DNA of 64,000 bases from Pseudomonas sp. GM41(2012) (GCF_000282315.2 NZ_AKJN02000007.1:1-64000); one strand, 5' to 3'; shown: positions 43,891 through 55,651, counted from the first letter of the stretch. The notes: generated from the letters alone by a model not told the origin. Numbers and translations: made by a program.

Positions 43891-44970
43891 ATGGCCAAAC
43901 CTGGATTTCGCCTCGCGCTGTTTGCCACCTTGCTGGCACTGATTGTGGTGTTGCTCGGCGCCTACACCCGCCTGACCCACGCCGGCCTCGGCTGCCCGGA
44001 CTGGCCGGGTTGCTACGGCTTTATCAGCGTGCCGAAAAGCGAAGTTCAATTGGCCCATGCCGAACTGCATTTTCCCGATGCTCCCGTCGAAGCCCATAAG
44101 GGCTGGAACGAGATGGTTCACCGCTACTTCGCCGGCACGCTGGGGCTGTTGATCTCGGTGCTGGCGGGGCGCGCCTGGGTTCATCGTCGATATCCAGGGC
44201 AGCCGGTGAAGTTGCCGTTGTTTTTGCTGGCCGTGGTGATTGCCCAAGCGGCATTCGGCATGTGGACGGTAACGCTCAAGCTCTGGCCACAAGTGGTCAC
44301 CGGGCATTTGCTCGGCGGCTTTGCGACGTTGAGCCTGTTGTTTTTGCTGACCTTGCGATTGTCCGGCGTGTTGCCGGCGCTGACCGTGCCACGGCGTTTG
44401 CAGTACTGGGCGACCGCCGGGTTACTGCTGGTGATCCTGCAAATTGCCTTGGGTGGCTGGGTCAGTTCCAACTACGCGGCGGTGGCCTGTATCGACTTCC
44501 CGACCTGTCACGGTCAGTGGCTGCCGCCCGCGGACTTCGCCAACGGTTTTCACCTGACTCAACACATCGGCCCCAATTACCTCGGCGGGCAACTGGACAG
44601 CGATGCCCGCACCGCGATTCATCTGACTCACCGCATCGGCGCTTTGCTGGTGACGCTGGTGCTGCTGGGGCTGGCCTGGCAACTGAAAGTCGTCGGCATG
44701 ACGCGGTTGGCCGGGTTGGTGCTGATCGCCCTCGCCGCGCAAATCACCCTCGGCATCAGCAATGTGCTGTTTCACCTGCCGTTGCCAGTGGCCGTCGCGC
44801 ATAACGCGGGCGGCGCGGCACTGTTGCTGACGATGGTGCTGGTCAATTATCACGCGCGAACCAGTCTGGTTCGGGTCAAGCAGCAACCCCCTGCGCGCTG
44901 GCGGTTCAGCCCGCGCAAACACTCAGCCGGGCCCATAACAATAAAAGGAGAGATGCCATGGCGACTCTGA
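43891..44970 (+). CDS. ctaA: Haem A synthase, CtaA/Cox15
   Basis: A 359-residue, eight-helix membrane protein that oxidises the C8 methyl of haem O to the formyl group of haem A. The N-terminal motif [21 protein letters not shown] carries haem-ligand and paired-cysteine features, and a second Cys pair is seen in [12 protein letters not shown]. His ligands lie in MVHRYFAG and HLTHRIGA. It overlaps cyoE by 13 bases. Confidence 0.94.
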   Translation: MAKPGFRLALFATLLALIVVLLGAYTRLTHAGLGCPDWPGCYGFISVPKSEVQLAHAELHFPDAPVEAHKGWNEMVHRYFAGTLGLLISVLAGRAWVHRRYPGQPVKLPLFLLAVVIAQAAFGMWTVTLKLWPQVVTGHLLGGFATLSLLFLLTLRLSGVLPALTVPRRLQYWATAGLLLVILQIALGGWVSSNYAAVACIDFPTCHGQWLPPADFANGFHLTQHIGPNYLGGQLDSDARTAIHLTHRIGALLVTLVLLGLAWQLKVVGMTRLAGLVLIALAAQITLGISNVLFHLPLPVAVAHNAGGAALLLTMVLVNYHARTSLVRVKQQPPARWRFSPRKHSAGPITIKGEMPWRL

Positions 44971-45857
44971 TCGGCGCACGTCACAGTCAGGCGATCTGGC
45001 GTGACTACCTGGAGCTGACCAAGCCGAAAGTGGTGGTGCTGATGCTCATCACCTCGCTGGTCGGCATGTTCCTCGCGACCCGCGCCGGGGTGCCGTGGAC
45101 GGTGCTCGTGTTCGGCAACCTGGGGATTGCCTTGTGTGCCGGCGGTGCGGCGGCGGTCAACCATGTCGTGGACCGGCGGATCGATGCGGTCATGGCCCGC
45201 ACGCACAAACGTCCCCTGGCCGAAGGTCGGGTGTCGCCTGCGGCCGCGCTGACATTTGCCTTGGTATTGGCGGTGCTTGGGCAAGCCATACTGCTAGCCT
45301 TCACCAATCCGCTCACGGCCTGGCTGACCCTGGCCTCGCTGCTCGGCTATGCGGTGGTCTACACCGGTTTCCTGAAACGCGCGACGCCACAAAACATCGT
45401 CATCGGAGGCCTGGCCGGCGCTGCCCCACCACTGCTCGGCTGGACCGCCGCCACTGGGCATGTCAGCGCCGAACCCTTGCTGTTGGTGTTGATCATCTTC
45501 GCCTGGACCCCGCCGCACTTCTGGGCGCTGGCCATTCACCGCAAAGAGGAATACGCCAAGGCCGATATTCCGATGCTGCCGGTGACCCATGGCGAGCACT
45601 ACACCAAGGTCCACATCCTGCTTTATACCTTCGCGCTGCTGGCCGTGAGCTTGATGCCGTACGTGATCCACATGAGCGGTGTGCTCTACCTGATTTGCGC
45701 GCTGGGACTTGGCGCGAGGTTTCTGCAATGGGCCGTGGTGCTGTACCGTGGCACTCGGCCGCACGCGGCGATCAACACCTTCAAGTACTCTATTTACTAC
45801 TTGTTCTTGCTGTTTATCGCGCTGCTCGTAGACCACTACTTACTGTTGAACCTATGA
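44958..45857 (+). CDS. cyoE: Protohaem IX farnesyltransferase, haem O synthase
   Basis: A 299-residue UbiA-family prenyltransferase that adds farnesyl to haem B. The Asp-rich motif is [20 protein letters not shown], and the second is in [13 protein letters not shown]. About nine membrane helices are visible. It produces haem O for CtaA just upstream. AAAAGGAGAG precedes the ATG. Its stop overlaps the next ATG (ATGA). Confidence 0.95.
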   Translation: MATLIGARHSQAIWRDYLELTKPKVVVLMLITSLVGMFLATRAGVPWTVLVFGNLGIALCAGGAAAVNHVVDRRIDAVMARTHKRPLAEGRVSPAAALTFALVLAVLGQAILLAFTNPLTAWLTLASLLGYAVVYTGFLKRATPQNIVIGGLAGAAPPLLGWTAATGHVSAEPLLLVLIIFAWTPPHFWALAIHRKEEYAKADIPMLPVTHGEHYTKVHILLYTFALLAVSLMPYVIHMSGVLYLICALGLGARFLQWAVVLYRGTRPHAAINTFKYSIYYLFLLFIALLVDHYLLLNL

Positions 45858-46489
45858 CTCGAACCCAGAAAACCGTCTTCATCCTCGTTGCCCTGATCGC
45901 GCTGGTCCTGGGCCTGACCATCAACAAAGTGCTGTCCGGCAAGGGCCAGGGCGACCCGACCGCTCTGATCGATGCCGGGATCATTCTGCTGCCGCAAAGC
46001 CGCAACCTGCCGGCCGTCACCATGACCGATCAGAACGGCAAGCCAGTGGCGGTCAACGAGCTGAAAGACAAATGGTCGCTGCTGTTCTTCGGCTACACCT
46101 TCTGCCCCGACATCTGCCCGACCACCCTCGCCCAACTGCGCCAGATCAAAAGCGAGCTGCCGCCAGAGGCTGTGGCCAAATTGCAGATCATTCTGGTCAG
46201 CGTCGACCCGAACCGCGACACGCCCCAGCAGCTCAAGCAGTACCTGGGCTACTTCGATCCGCAGTTCCAGGGGCTGACGGCGGCGTCGGTTGAAGACATT
46301 CAGAAACTGGCCAATGCGGTGAGCATTCCGTTTATTCCGGCGGACACCAGCAAGCCGAACTACACCGTCGATCACAGCGGCAACCTGGCGGTGATCGGGC
46401 CGGACGGGACGCAGCGTGGGTTCATTCGGGCGCCGTTGAACAACGTGAAACTGGTGGCGCAGTTGCCGGTGATGCTTACCCGTAAATAA
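45854..46489 (+). CDS. SCO1/SenC family copper chaperone
   Basis: A 211-residue protein with an N-terminal membrane anchor and a thioredoxin-like fold. Copper ligands are Cys84 and Cys88 ([12 protein letters not shown]) and His174 ([10 protein letters not shown]), the complete Sco set. It delivers copper to, or reduces, the CuA site of CoxB. Its ATG overlaps the cyoE stop. The last gene of the cluster; a REPIN follows. Confidence 0.94.
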   Translation: MTRTQKTVFILVALIALVLGLTINKVLSGKGQGDPTALIDAGIILLPQSRNLPAVTMTDQNGKPVAVNELKDKWSLLFFGYTFCPDICPTTLAQLRQIKSELPPEAVAKLQIILVSVDPNRDTPQQLKQYLGYFDPQFQGLTAASVEDIQKLANAVSIPFIPADTSKPNYTVDHSGNLAVIGPDGTQRGFIRAPLNNVKLVAQLPVMLTRK

Positions 46490-46503
46490 CCACCACAAAA
46501 ACC

Positions 46504-46593
46504 TGTGGGAGCGAGCCTGCTCGCGATGGGGCCATCACACCTGACATCTAAGTTGACTGACCCACCGCAATCGCGAGCAGGCTCGCTCCCACA
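46504..46593. repeat. REPIN (TGTGGGAGCGAGCC type)
   Basis: TGTGGGAGCGAGCCTGCTCG at the left and its complement (CGAGCAGGCTCGCTCCCACA) at the right, over a ~40-base centre. A third REP variant in this window. It lies between the convergent sco and metQ genes. Confidence 0.9.
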
Positions 46594-46613
46594 GTGGTCC
46601 GTATTCCAGGCAT

Positions 46614-46650
46614 AAAAAACGGGGACGCAATCAATGCGTCCCCGTTTTCT
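46614..46650. terminator. Bidirectional terminator between sco and metQ
   Basis: AAAACGGGGACGCA (46616-46629) pairs with TGCGTCCCCGTTTT (46635-46648), a perfect 14-base stem with A-run and T-run flanks. It serves metQ on the minus strand and probably the cox transcript. Confidence 0.9.
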
Positions 46651-46664
46651 TATTGCTTGTCAGA

Positions 46665-47438
46665 TCAGAACGCCGGCAACACCGCGCCTTTGTACTTCTC
46701 AAGGATGAAGGCTTTCACTTCCGGACTGTGCAGGGCAGCAATCAGCTTCTTCATCGCTTCGCTGTCCTTGTCGTCTGGACGGGCAACGAGAATGTTCACG
46801 TAAGGCGAGTCGCTGCCTTCGATGACCAGCGCGTCCTTGGACGGATCAAGCTTGGCTTCCAGCGCGTAGTTGGTGTTGATCAGTGCCAGGTCGACCTGGG
46901 TCAGCACGCGCGGGATGGTCGCGGCTTCCAGTTCACGGAATTTCAGGTCCTTGGTGTTCTCGGTGATGTCCTTGACGGTCGCGAGGATGTTGTTCGAATC
47001 CTTCAACTTGATCAGGCCAGCCTTCGCCAGCAGCAACAGCGCACGGCCGCCGTTGGTGGCGTCGTTCGGGATCACCACGTTGGCGCCGCCTGGCAGCTCG
47101 GTCAGCGCTTTGTACTTGCTGGAGTAAGCGCCCAGTGGTTCCAGGTGCACACCGGCAACGGCCACCAGGTTGGTGCCCTTGGCCTTGTTGAATTCATCGA
47201 GGTACGGCTGGTGCTGGAAGAAGTTGGCGTCCAGACGTTTTTCGGCCACCTGCACGTTCGGCTGGATGTAGTCGGTGAAGACTTTGACCTTCAGGTCCAC
47301 GCCTTCTTTGGCCAGGGCCGGTTTCACGAATTCGAGGATTTCTGCGTGCGGAACCGGGGTGGCCGCGACGGTCAGGGTTTCATCGGCCTGAGCAGAGAAC
47401 GCTGCAACGGCAGCGAACGCGACGAGTAGTTTTTTCAT
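46665..47438 (-). CDS. metQ: Methionine ABC transporter substrate-binding protein
   Basis: A 257-residue NlpA/MetQ protein with an N-terminal signal sequence (MKKLLVAFAAVAAFSAQA) that lacks a lipobox cysteine, so it is a soluble periplasmic protein rather than a lipoprotein. Substrate-site features are VAATPVPHAEILEFV, FFQHQPYLDEFNK and VIPNDATNGGRALLLL. It delivers methionine to MetNI. It lies 77 bases after metI on the same strand. A perfect hairpin ends the transcript. Confidence 0.93.
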   Translation of the reverse strand: MKKLLVAFAAVAAFSAQADETLTVAATPVPHAEILEFVKPALAKEGVDLKVKVFTDYIQPNVQVAEKRLDANFFQHQPYLDEFNKAKGTNLVAVAGVHLEPLGAYSSKYKALTELPGGANVVIPNDATNGGRALLLLAKAGLIKLKDSNNILATVKDITENTKDLKFRELEAATIPRVLTQVDLALINTNYALEAKLDPSKDALVIEGSDSPYVNILVARPDDKDSEAMKKLIAALHSPEVKAFILEKYKGAVLPAF

Positions 47439-47515
47439 TCAGCTAACTCCTTGTGAGGCGCCCGTTTGGCGCCTGCCAGCGAATGGCCGGCTCATGTCTT
47501 GTTTACGAGAACTGT

Positions 47516-48211
47516 TTATTTTCTGGAGAAGTGTACGACCAGCTTGTCGCCAACCATTTGCAGAACCTGCACCAGCACAAGCAACAGCACGACGGTGACG
47601 ATCATCACATCGGTCTGGAAACGCTGGTAGCCGAAACGGATCGCCAGGTCGCCCAACCCACCGGCACCGACTACACCGGCCATCGCCGTGTAGGACACCA
47701 GTGTAATAGCCGTCACCGTAATCGCCGCGTAAATGCCCGGACGGGCCTCTGGCAGCAAGGCGTTGAGGATGATCTGCTTGGTGGTCGCGCCCATGGCCTG
47801 GGTTGCTTCAATGATGCCGCGATCCACCTCACGCAGAGCGGTTTCCACAAGTCGCCCGAAAAACGGCGTGGCGCCCACCACCAGCGGCGGAATCGCACCG
47901 GCGACGCCCAGCGAAGTGCCGGTGATCAGCACGGTGAACGGGATCATCACGATCAGCAGGATGATGAAGGGCAGCGAGCGCAGGATGTTCACCATCAGCG
48001 ACATCAGCCCATAGGCCACGCGGTTTTCAAGCAACTGGCGCGGGCTGCACAGGAACAACAGCACCCCCAGTGGCAGGCCGAGCAGGATGGTGAACAGCAG
48101 CGAACCTCCGAGCATCTGCATCGTGTCGCTGGTGGCCAGGCCGATTTCCGCCCAATCGATGTTTTTGAAGAACTCTTTAGCCGCTTCAATAAATGCGTCG
48201 TACGATTCCAT
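47516..48211 (-). CDS. metI: Methionine ABC transporter permease
   Basis: A 231-residue, five-helix permease with the EAA-type loop ETALREVDRGIIEATQAMGA that contacts the ATPase. It shares one base with the metN stop (TGATG). Part of the metNIQ operon on the minus strand. Confidence 0.94.
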   Translation of the reverse strand: MESYDAFIEAAKEFFKNIDWAEIGLATSDTMQMLGGSLLFTILLGLPLGVLLFLCSPRQLLENRVAYGLMSLMVNILRSLPFIILLIVMIPFTVLITGTSLGVAGAIPPLVVGATPFFGRLVETALREVDRGIIEATQAMGATTKQIILNALLPEARPGIYAAITVTAITLVSYTAMAGVVGAGGLGDLAIRFGYQRFQTDVMIVTVVLLLVLVQVLQMVGDKLVVHFSRK

Positions 48212-49218
48212 CAGCGCAGCACCTCCATGTGGACGTCAGCTGCAGTGAAGTGGGCGAACGCCGCTTCCATGTCGCCACCGGTAACGGCCAGGGTCAACTG
48301 CCCGTAGGGCACATCTTTGATGCGGTCGATACGACCGGCCAGGATGCTGTAGTCCACGCCCGTTTCACGAGCGACGGTGCCCAGCAGCGGTGCGTAGGTC
48401 GATTCGCCCTGAAAAGTCAGACGCACGATGCGGCCTGGAACGTGAGCGAAGTCGTCGCGCTGTTCGCTTTCGTCGATCTGCTCGTCTTCTTGCACGAAGC
48501 GCTTGGTGGTCGGGTGCTTCGGATGCAGGAAGACCTCGGCAACCGAACCTTGCTCGACGATCTCGCCAGCGTCCATCACCGCGACCTGGTCGCAGACCCG
48601 GCGGATCACGTCCATCTCGTGGGTGATCAACACGATGGTCAGCTTCAGCTCGCGATTGATCTCGGCCAGCAATTGCAGAACCGACGCGGTGGTCTGCGGG
48701 TCCAGTGCGCTGGTGGCTTCGTCGCACAACAGGATTTTCGGCTTGGTCGCCAGGGCGCGGGCAATGCCGACACGCTGCTTCTGGCCACCGGACAACTGCG
48801 CCGGGTACTTCTTGGCGTGGTCGGACAGGCCGACTCGCTTCAGCAATTCGGCCACACGCCGGTCAATCTCACTGCGTGACAGCTCACCGGCCAGGGTCAG
48901 CGGCAGCGCGACGTTGTCGGCCACGGTCTTGGACGCCAGCAAGTTGAAGTGCTGGAAAATCATCCCGACCTGCTGACGGAAGCGTCGCAGGCTGTTGGCG
49001 TCAAGCGCGGTGACTTCTTCGCCGTCGACAAATATCTTGCCGCCACTGGACTCTTCCAGGCGATTGATCAGACGCAGCAGGGTACTTTTTCCCGCACCGG
49101 AATGGCCGATCAGGCCGTAGACCTGACCGTTCTCAATCGTCAGATTGGTCGGATGCAGGGCGGGAATATCCTTACCGGCGACGCGGTAGGTTTTGTGGAC
49201 GTTTTGAAACTCGATCAC
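48211..49218 (-). CDS. metN: Methionine ABC transporter ATPase
   Basis: A 335-residue ABC ATPase. Walker A is GHSGAGKST, the signature is LSGGQKQR and Walker B is [15 protein letters not shown]-terminal NIL domain (from about 255) would bind methionine and inhibit transport when the pool is full. First gene of metNIQ. Divergent from katE across 260 bases that hold both promoters. Confidence 0.95.
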   Translation of the reverse strand: MIEFQNVHKTYRVAGKDIPALHPTNLTIENGQVYGLIGHSGAGKSTLLRLINRLEESSGGKIFVDGEEVTALDANSLRRFRQQVGMIFQHFNLLASKTVADNVALPLTLAGELSRSEIDRRVAELLKRVGLSDHAKKYPAQLSGGQKQRVGIARALATKPKILLCDEATSALDPQTTASVLQLLAEINRELKLTIVLITHEMDVIRRVCDQVAVMDAGEIVEQGSVAEVFLHPKHPTTKRFVQEDEQIDESEQRDDFAHVPGRIVRLTFQGESTYAPLLGTVARETGVDYSILAGRIDRIKDVPYGQLTLAVTGGDMEAAFAHFTAADVHMEVLR

Positions 49219-49478
49219 GTAGCGAACCTTGTGGGGCGCGTTGGAAAAGGATCAGCGGTTAGCCGGGCGCGCATTTTAGCCTGTCCGTATAGAGGTTATT
49301 AGCATTTATTCCGCATTCAACCTTCCATTTGGCAATAACGCGATCAAAGGTTAGAAAAAAGGAACGGCGCAAAACGTCGTCAGTCACTAATTAGGCAACT
49401 CGAAACGCCCCGGTCCGTGCCTGGGGTATTGCTCAAGAGTCCTGGCTACGGCGGGATCGCAACGAGGAGTTTTGTCTG
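49219..49478. promoter_or_regulatory. Divergent metN-katE control region
   Basis: The promoters of metN and katE must lie here. A hairpin-capable CCCCGG...CCTGGGG near 49410-49426 and AT-rich patches near 49290-49340 are visible. No OxyR, RpoS or methionine operator can be assigned with confidence. GAGGAG precedes the katE ATG. Confidence 0.45.
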
Positions 49479-51617
49479 ATGAGTACTAAGAAACCTGCCG
49501 CAACCAAAAGCGCACTGGCCGGGACCGATACCCCGGACCGCGGTAACACCAATGCCAAGCTCGACAGCCTGGAGCAATTCCGCTCCGACGCCACTGAACA
49601 GGCCCTGCGCACTAACCAGGGCGTGAAAGTCTCGGACAACCAGAACACGTTGAAGGCCGGCGCCCGCGGCCCATCGTTGCTGGAAGATTTCATCATGCGT
49701 GAAAAGATCACGCACTTTGACCATGAACGCATTCCCGAGCGCATCGTCCATGCCCGCGGCACCGGCGCACACGGCTATTTCCAGAGCTATGAAACCCATT
49801 CCGTGCTGACCAAGGCCGGGTTCCTGCAAGACCCCAGCCAAAAAACCCCGGTCTTCGTCCGCTTCTCCACGGTGCAGGGGCCTCGTGGGTCGGGCGATAC
49901 CGTGCGGGACGTACGAGGTTTCGCGGTGAAGTTTTTCACCGACGAAGGCAACTTCGACCTGGTGGGCAACAACATGCCGGTGTTTTTCATTCAGGATGCG
50001 ATCAAGTTTCCTGACTTCGTGCATGCGGTGAAACCCGAGCCGCACAATGAGATACCCACTGGCGGTTCAGCTCACGATACCTTTTGGGATTTTGTCTCTC
50101 TGGTACCGGAGTCGGCGCACATGGTGATCTGGACCATGTCCGACCGGGCGATCCCGAAAAGCCTGCGCAGCATGCAAGGCTTCGGCGTGCACACCTTCCG
50201 CCTGATCAATGCCGAAGGTAAATCGCGCTTCGTCAAATTCCACTGGCGCCCCACTGCCGGGACCTGTTCGCTGGTGTGGGATGAAGCGCAAAAACTCGCC
50301 GGTAAAGACACGGATTTCCACCGCCGCGATCTCTGGGAGTCGATCGAGATGGGCGACTACCCGCAATGGGAACTGGGCGTACAGATCATCGAGGAGGAGA
50401 ACGAACATACATTCGACTTCGACATCCTCGACCCTACCAAGCTGATCCCGGAAGAACTGGTGCCGATCACCCCACTGGGCAAAATGACCCTCAACCGTAA
50501 CCCCGATAACTTCTTCGCCGAAACCGAACAGGTCGCCTTCTGCCCTGGGCATATCGTGCCGGGGATCGACTTTTCCAACGATCCATTGCTGCAAGGCCGA
50601 CTGTTTTCCTACACCGATACGCAAATCAGCCGACTCGGCGGGCCGAACTTTCACGAGATCCCGATCAACCGCCCGGTGGCACCGTTCCACAATGGTCAAC
50701 GGGATGCGCTGCATCGCACCACCATCGACAAGGGCCGCGCGTCCTACGAGCCGAACTCCATTGATAGCGGCTGGCCAAAAGAAACGCCACCGGCAGCCCA
50801 GGATGGCGGCTTTGAAAGTTATCCAGAGCGCATCGACGCCAACAAGATCCGTCAGCGCAGCGAGTCCTTCAGCGACCACTTCTCCCAGGCGCGGCTGTTT
50901 TTTCACAGCATGAGCAAGCACGAGCAGGAGCACATCATCTCGGCTTACAGCTTCGAGTTGGGCAAGGTTGAGCGGGCGTTCATCCGCGCGCGCCAGGTGA
51001 ATGAGATTCTGGCCAACATCGATCTGGATCTGGCCAAGCGCGTGGCGCAGAACCTGGGGTTGCCAGCGCCCAAAGCCGGGACGATCGAAGTACGCAAAAC
51101 CTCACCGGATCGCTCGCCGGCCCTGAGTCAGGCCAACTTGCTGCCGGCGGATATCAAAACCCGCAAAGTGGCAATCCTGGCCGCCAATGGCGTCGATGGT
51201 GCAGCGATTGATGCCATGAAGAAAGCGCTGAAGGCCGAAGGTGCGCACGCCAAACTGCTCGGCCCGACGTCTGCTCCTGTGACCACCGCCGATGGCAAGG
51301 CATTGCCGGTCGATGCGTCGATGGAAGGCTTGCCTTCAGTGGCGTTCGATGCGGTGTTTGTGCCCGGTGGCGCGGCGTCGATCAAGGCGTTGAGCACTGA
51401 CGGCGTGGCGCTGCATTACGTGCTGGAGGCGTACAAGCACTTGAAGGCGATTGCGCTGCAGGGCGAGGCCAAACAGTTGCTGGATGTGTTGAAGCTGGAG
51501 GCTGATGCGGGGTTGATCGTGGGGGCGGATGCGAAGTTGATCAAACCGTTTTTTGCCGCGATCGGGCAGCATCGGGTGTGGGACAGGGAGCCTAAGGCCA
51601 AGGCGATTCCGGCTTAA
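49479..51617 (+). CDS. katE: Large-subunit (clade 2) catalase HPII type
   Basis: A 712-residue monofunctional haem catalase. Catalytic-core motifs are [26 protein letters not shown] and [18 protein letters not shown]. The proximal haem Tyr is in [21 protein letters not shown]. After about residue 560 a DJ-1/PfpI-like domain follows ([16 protein letters not shown]), the hallmark of large clade 2 catalases. GAGGAG is well spaced from the ATG. It removes H2O2 in stationary phase in related bacteria. A REPIN follows. Confidence 0.96.
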   Translation: MSTKKPAATKSALAGTDTPDRGNTNAKLDSLEQFRSDATEQALRTNQGVKVSDNQNTLKAGARGPSLLEDFIMREKITHFDHERIPERIVHARGTGAHGYFQSYETHSVLTKAGFLQDPSQKTPVFVRFSTVQGPRGSGDTVRDVRGFAVKFFTDEGNFDLVGNNMPVFFIQDAIKFPDFVHAVKPEPHNEIPTGGSAHDTFWDFVSLVPESAHMVIWTMSDRAIPKSLRSMQGFGVHTFRLINAEGKSRFVKFHWRPTAGTCSLVWDEAQKLAGKDTDFHRRDLWESIEMGDYPQWELGVQIIEEENEHTFDFDILDPTKLIPEELVPITPLGKMTLNRNPDNFFAETEQVAFCPGHIVPGIDFSNDPLLQGRLFSYTDTQISRLGGPNFHEIPINRPVAPFHNGQRDALHRTTIDKGRASYEPNSIDSGWPKETPPAAQDGGFESYPERIDANKIRQRSESFSDHFSQARLFFHSMSKHEQEHIISAYSFELGKVERAFIRARQVNEILANIDLDLAKRVAQNLGLPAPKAGTIEVRKTSPDRSPALSQANLLPADIKTRKVAILAANGVDGAAIDAMKKALKAEGAHAKLLGPTSAPVTTADGKALPVDASMEGLPSVAFDAVFVPGGAASIKALSTDGVALHYVLEAYKHLKAIALQGEAKQLLDVLKLEADAGLIVGADAKLIKPFFAAIGQHRVWDREPKAKAIPA

Positions 51618-51640
51618 GGTTTTGTGTAAATAGTGAGGAC

Positions 51641-51715
51641 GCCATCGCGGGCAAGCCTTGCTCCTACAGGTGTGAACGACTCAAAACCTGTAGGAGCATG
51701 GCTTGCCCGCGATGC
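51641..51715. repeat. REPIN (ATCGCGGGC type)
   Basis: GCCATCGCGGGCAAGCC then TTGCTCCTACAGG at the left and CCTGTAGGAGC then ATGGCTTGCCCGCGATG at the right, with a short ~18-base centre. Same family as the RAYT-flanking REPINs. It lies between the convergent katE and the next gene. Confidence 0.9.
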
Positions 51716-51717
51716 TT

Positions 51718-52434
51718 TTAAGGCTTACGAGGGCTCAAAACCATCTGCGCCGGAACGTTACGCAGAATCTGCTTCTCCAGATTCAGGTCAAAATCCGAAT
51801 CGAGCTTCTTCACGCGTTTGGTCAGCAACGTGGTCAACCAAGGGAAGTCCTGGGTGCGTGGCGCCTGAATGCTCACGTCGCACTGGTAATTCACCACATC
51901 GGCGGCGATCGCATCCAGTTGGCGACGAAGCTTGGTCATATCAGTCAGGTTCAACGCAACTGTGGTGCTTTCAGCCGTCGGATCGATGACTTTGGCCTGT
52001 GGCTTGGCTTCGGCAGCCATGAGCGCCGCTTCGGCTCTATCCAGTTCAGCTTTGCGGGCATCAACGATGGCGTTGTTGACCCCACCGGTCAGCGCCGGAG
52101 CCTTGGGCATCAACGACCGGGCGCGGCTCAGCGCCGTGGCAGCGGCATTCACATCGCCTTTTTGCAGCACGATCTGGCTGCGGCGCAGATAGGCTTCGGC
52201 CAGTTGCCGCTGGTATTGCTCCAGGGATTGATCATTGGGCGACTCGGCCTGCAAGGCAGCCAGCTGATCTTCGGCAGTCGCCAGTTCACTGCTGGCCAGG
52301 CTTTGTTGCAGCTGTGCGATGGCCGTGGCCCGTGTACCGGTAGCCTCGGTGGCCGCCGGTGGCGTGCTTTGACAAGCGCCCAGTAGCAGCGAAAATGCGA
52401 CAAGGAGCAGATAACGGGAGGGGAACGGCTTCAT
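51718..52434 (-). CDS. PA5502-like lipoprotein with tetratricopeptide-like helices
   Basis: A 238-residue protein with a lipobox signal (LLLGACQS, lipidated Cys ~21), then a helical region that resembles tetratricopeptide repeats (AIAQLQQSLASSELATAEDQ, then LAEAYLRRSQIVLQKGDVNA), then a C-terminal domain of about 100 residues. Similar lipoproteins sit next to the znu genes in other Pseudomonas. A role in zinc uptake is possible but is not shown. It is followed on the same strand by nothing close, and preceded by znuB with a 37-base gap. Confidence 0.75.
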   Translation of the reverse strand: MKPFPSRYLLLVAFSLLLGACQSTPPAATEATGTRATAIAQLQQSLASSELATAEDQLAALQAESPNDQSLEQYQRQLAEAYLRRSQIVLQKGDVNAAATALSRARSLMPKAPALTGGVNNAIVDARKAELDRAEAALMAAEAKPQAKVIDPTAESTTVALNLTDMTKLRRQLDAIAADVVNYQCDVSIQAPRTQDFPWLTTLLTKRVKKLDSDFDLNLEKQILRNVPAQMVLSPRKP

Positions 52435-52471
52435 TCCTGCGACTCTCTATTTGCGCAAAAAACGAGCAAGT

Positions 52472-53252
52472 CTACACCCCTCGACGGGGCAGGACAAAAC
52501 TCAGCAGAAACAGTGCGGCGGCCGTCACAACAATCGATGGGCCCGCCGGGGTGTCCTTGAACCACGACAGCGCCAGTCCGCCACAGACCGCGAGCATACC
52601 CAGCAGGCTCGCGCCCAGTGCCATCTGCTCCGGTGACCGGGCGTGACGTTGTGCCGCAGCCGCCGGGATGATCAGCAAGGACGTAATCAGCAACACACCG
52701 ACGATTTTCATCGCCACTGCGATCACCACGGCGATCAGCAACATCAGGGTCAAGCGCAACGCCGCCACGGGCAGACCTTCAACCCTGGCCAGTTCTTCAT
52801 GCACCGTGATTGCCAGCAATGGCCGCCACAACGTCACCAGCAAGGCCAGAACGCCCGCGCTGCCGCCGAGTATCCAGGCCAGATCGGTCGGGCTGATCGC
52901 CAGCAAGTCGCCGAACAGATAAGCCATCAGGTCGATCCGCACTTCGTGCATGAAGCTTAGTACGACCAAACCCAAAGAGAGCGTGCTCGGTGCGAGAATT
53001 CCCAAAAGCGTGTCGGACGCCAGCGGTTGGCGTTGTTGCAAGGTCACCAGCAACACCGCCAACAGCAGGCAGCCTACGGTGACGGCAACGGTCGGGCTGA
53101 CATCCAGCAGAAAACCCAGCGCCACGCCGAGCAGCGCGGCATGGGAAAGGGTGTCGCCGAAATAGGCCATGCGCCGCCAGACCACGAACGAACCCAGCGG
53201 GCCCGCGACCAACGCCAGGGCCAGGCCTGCAAGCAGGGCGTAGAGCAGAAAA

Positions 53253-53260
<8 letters not shown>
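52472..53260 (-). CDS. znuB: Zinc ABC transporter permease
   Basis: A 262-residue membrane permease of the metal ABC-3 family, with about eight hydrophobic helices and motifs [16 protein letters not shown] and [15 protein letters not shown]. The ATG at 53260 starts [20 protein letters not shown]; the frame is open further upstream without homology. It overlaps znuC by eight bases. Confidence 0.94.
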
Positions 53261-54037
<777 letters not shown>

Positions 54038-54038
<1 letters not shown>

Positions 54039-54520
54039 CAAACCCCCTGGCAACCCGAGCAGAGGCCGACCACTTCAACGGTCTGGCCTTCGACGACAAA
54101 TCCGACATCCTTGGCGCTACTGATGATCGCGTCGCTGATGGATTTCTGTTCGAGCTCGATGGCGGCGTGGCATTCGCGGCAAATCAGGAACTGGCCCTGA
54201 TGGGCGTGTTCGGGGTGATTGCAGCCGACGAAGGCGTTCAGCGAGGAGATGCGGTGTACGAGGCCGTTTTCCAGCAGGAAGTCCAGCGCACGGTACACGG
54301 TCGGTGGCGCCGCACGGCGGCCGTCCTGCTCGCTGAGCACCGCGAGAATGTCGTAGGCACCCAACGGCTTGTGGCTTTGCCAGACCAGTTCCAGCACCCG
54401 CCGGCGCAAGGCGGTCAGGCGCAGGCCTTGACGTGCGCACAGAGCATCGGCCTCAGACAATGCGCTATGGACGCAATGAGAGTGGTCGTGGGGACGGCTG
54501 GCAATCGGTGTTTTAGGCAT
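54038..54520 (-). CDS. zur: Zinc uptake regulator Zur
   Basis: A 160-residue Fur-family repressor. The DNA-binding part is [30 protein letters not shown] and the metal sites include [11 protein letters not shown] and a C-terminal CSGC pair. An N-terminal histidine stretch ([11 protein letters not shown]) is present. It represses znu genes when zinc is plentiful. First gene of the zur-znuCB unit, divergent from znuA. Confidence 0.94.
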
Positions 54521-54546
54521 GAGCGGCGACGAGTTTTGTGAGAGAC

Positions 54547-54559
54547 GTTATTATGTTAC
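54547..54559. promoter_or_regulatory. Candidate Zur site between zur and znuA
   Basis: GTTATTATGTTAC in the 66-base divergent region resembles Zur boxes in AT content and in the GTTAT half-site, but the second half does not form a clean palindrome. Its position alone makes control of both genes likely. Confidence 0.35.
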
Positions 54560-54586
54560 CCGTTCTCGCCTCTTCGAGTGGTCATC

Positions 54587-55507
54587 GTGTCCCGACTTTT
54601 TTCTATCTTTGTCGCATTTGTCGCAAGTTTTCTGCTGATCAGTTCAGCTCACGCCGAAGTCAAAGTTCTCACCAGTATCAAGCCTCTACAGCTGATCGCG
54701 GCGGCGGTGCAGGACGGCGTGGCGATTCCGGAAGTCTTGCTGCCGCCTGGCGCCTCGCCTCACAACTATGCCTTGCGCCCATCCGACGTACGGAAGGTGC
54801 AATCGGTGGATCTGGTTTACTGGATCGGTCCGAGCATGGAAGGTTTCCTGCCCCGCGTGCTGAATGGTCGTACGCTGCCCAGCGTCGCCGTGCAGGATCT
54901 GCCGGGCCTGAAACTGCGACACTTCGCCGAAGATAGCCACTCCCACGCCGAAGAAGCCGACGAACATGATCACGATCACCGTCCCGGCAGTCTGGACGCG
55001 CACCTGTGGCTTTCGCCGGTCAACGCCCGTGTCATTGCCACAAAAATGGCCGCAGACCTGAGCGCAGCCGATCCGGCCAATGCCGCGCATTATCAGAGCA
55101 ACCTCAAGGCGTTCGATGAGCGTCTGGATGCACTGGATCTTCGCTTGAAGGCGCGCCTGGCCGGCATCGCGGGCAAACCGTACTTCGTGTTCCACGAGGC
55201 CTTCGACTACTTTGAAGACGCCTACGGCCTCAAGCACGCCGGCGTATTCAGCGTCGCCGCCGAGGTCCAGCCCGGCGCCCAGCACGTCGCGGCGATGCGC
55301 ACTCGTTTGCAGGAAGTCGGCAAAACCTGCGTGTTCAGCGAACCGCCTCTACGTCCGCGCCTGGCGGAAACCCTGGTGGCGGGTCTGCCGGTGAAGCTGG
55401 CGGAACTGGACGCGCTGGGCGGGTACACGCCGGCGACCGCTCAGGGGTATGAGCAGGTGCTGGAGAAATTGGGGAATGATTTGGCGGGGTGTCTGGAGTC
55501 GTTGTAA
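54587..55507 (+). CDS. znuA: Zinc ABC transporter substrate-binding protein
   Basis: A 306-residue periplasmic protein of the cluster 9 metal-binding family. It has a signal peptide (ending SSAHA), a first zinc His in PPGASPHNYALRPSD, a flexible His/Asp-rich loop (HSHAEEADEHDHDHRPG), and His ligands in LDAHLWLSP and FVFHEAFDYF. The GTG at 54587 is chosen; another GTG lies three codons earlier. It is divergent from zur and read alone. Confidence 0.92.
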   Translation: MSRLFSIFVAFVASFLLISSAHAEVKVLTSIKPLQLIAAAVQDGVAIPEVLLPPGASPHNYALRPSDVRKVQSVDLVYWIGPSMEGFLPRVLNGRTLPSVAVQDLPGLKLRHFAEDSHSHAEEADEHDHDHRPGSLDAHLWLSPVNARVIATKMAADLSAADPANAAHYQSNLKAFDERLDALDLRLKARLAGIAGKPYFVFHEAFDYFEDAYGLKHAGVFSVAAEVQPGAQHVAAMRTRLQEVGKTCVFSEPPLRPRLAETLVAGLPVKLAELDALGGYTPATAQGYEQVLEKLGNDLAGCLESL

Positions 55508-55521
55508 GCGTCCCGTAGAAC

Positions 55522-55649
55522 TGTGGCGAGGGGGCTTGCCCCCGTCGGGCTGCGAAGCAGCCCCACATGAGCCCGCCCAATGAATTGCTGGGGAGCGCTT
55601 CGCGCTGGAGCGCCAGCCCGGTCCAACGGGGGCAAGCCCCCTCGCCACA
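55522..55649. repeat. REPIN (GGGGGCTTGCCCCC type)
   Basis: TGTGGCGAGGGGGCTTGCCC at the left and its complement (ending CTCGCCACA) at the right, over a longer centre of ~70 bases that has its own inverted repeats (GGCTGCGAAGCAGCCCC and GCGCTTCGCGCTGGAGCGC). Related to the cox-operon REPIN. It lies between the convergent znuA and thrB genes. Confidence 0.9.
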
Positions 55650-55651
55650 AT

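Noticed and set aside
45095..45853. N-terminal extension of the sco gene through cyoE
   Set aside because: It is an out-of-frame reading of cyoE. The Sco protein starts at the ATG overlapping the cyoE stop, with a clear membrane anchor.
54547..54559. A confident Zur palindrome
   Set aside because: Only one half-site is clear and the expected ATAAC half is missing, so it is listed as a low-confidence candidate only.
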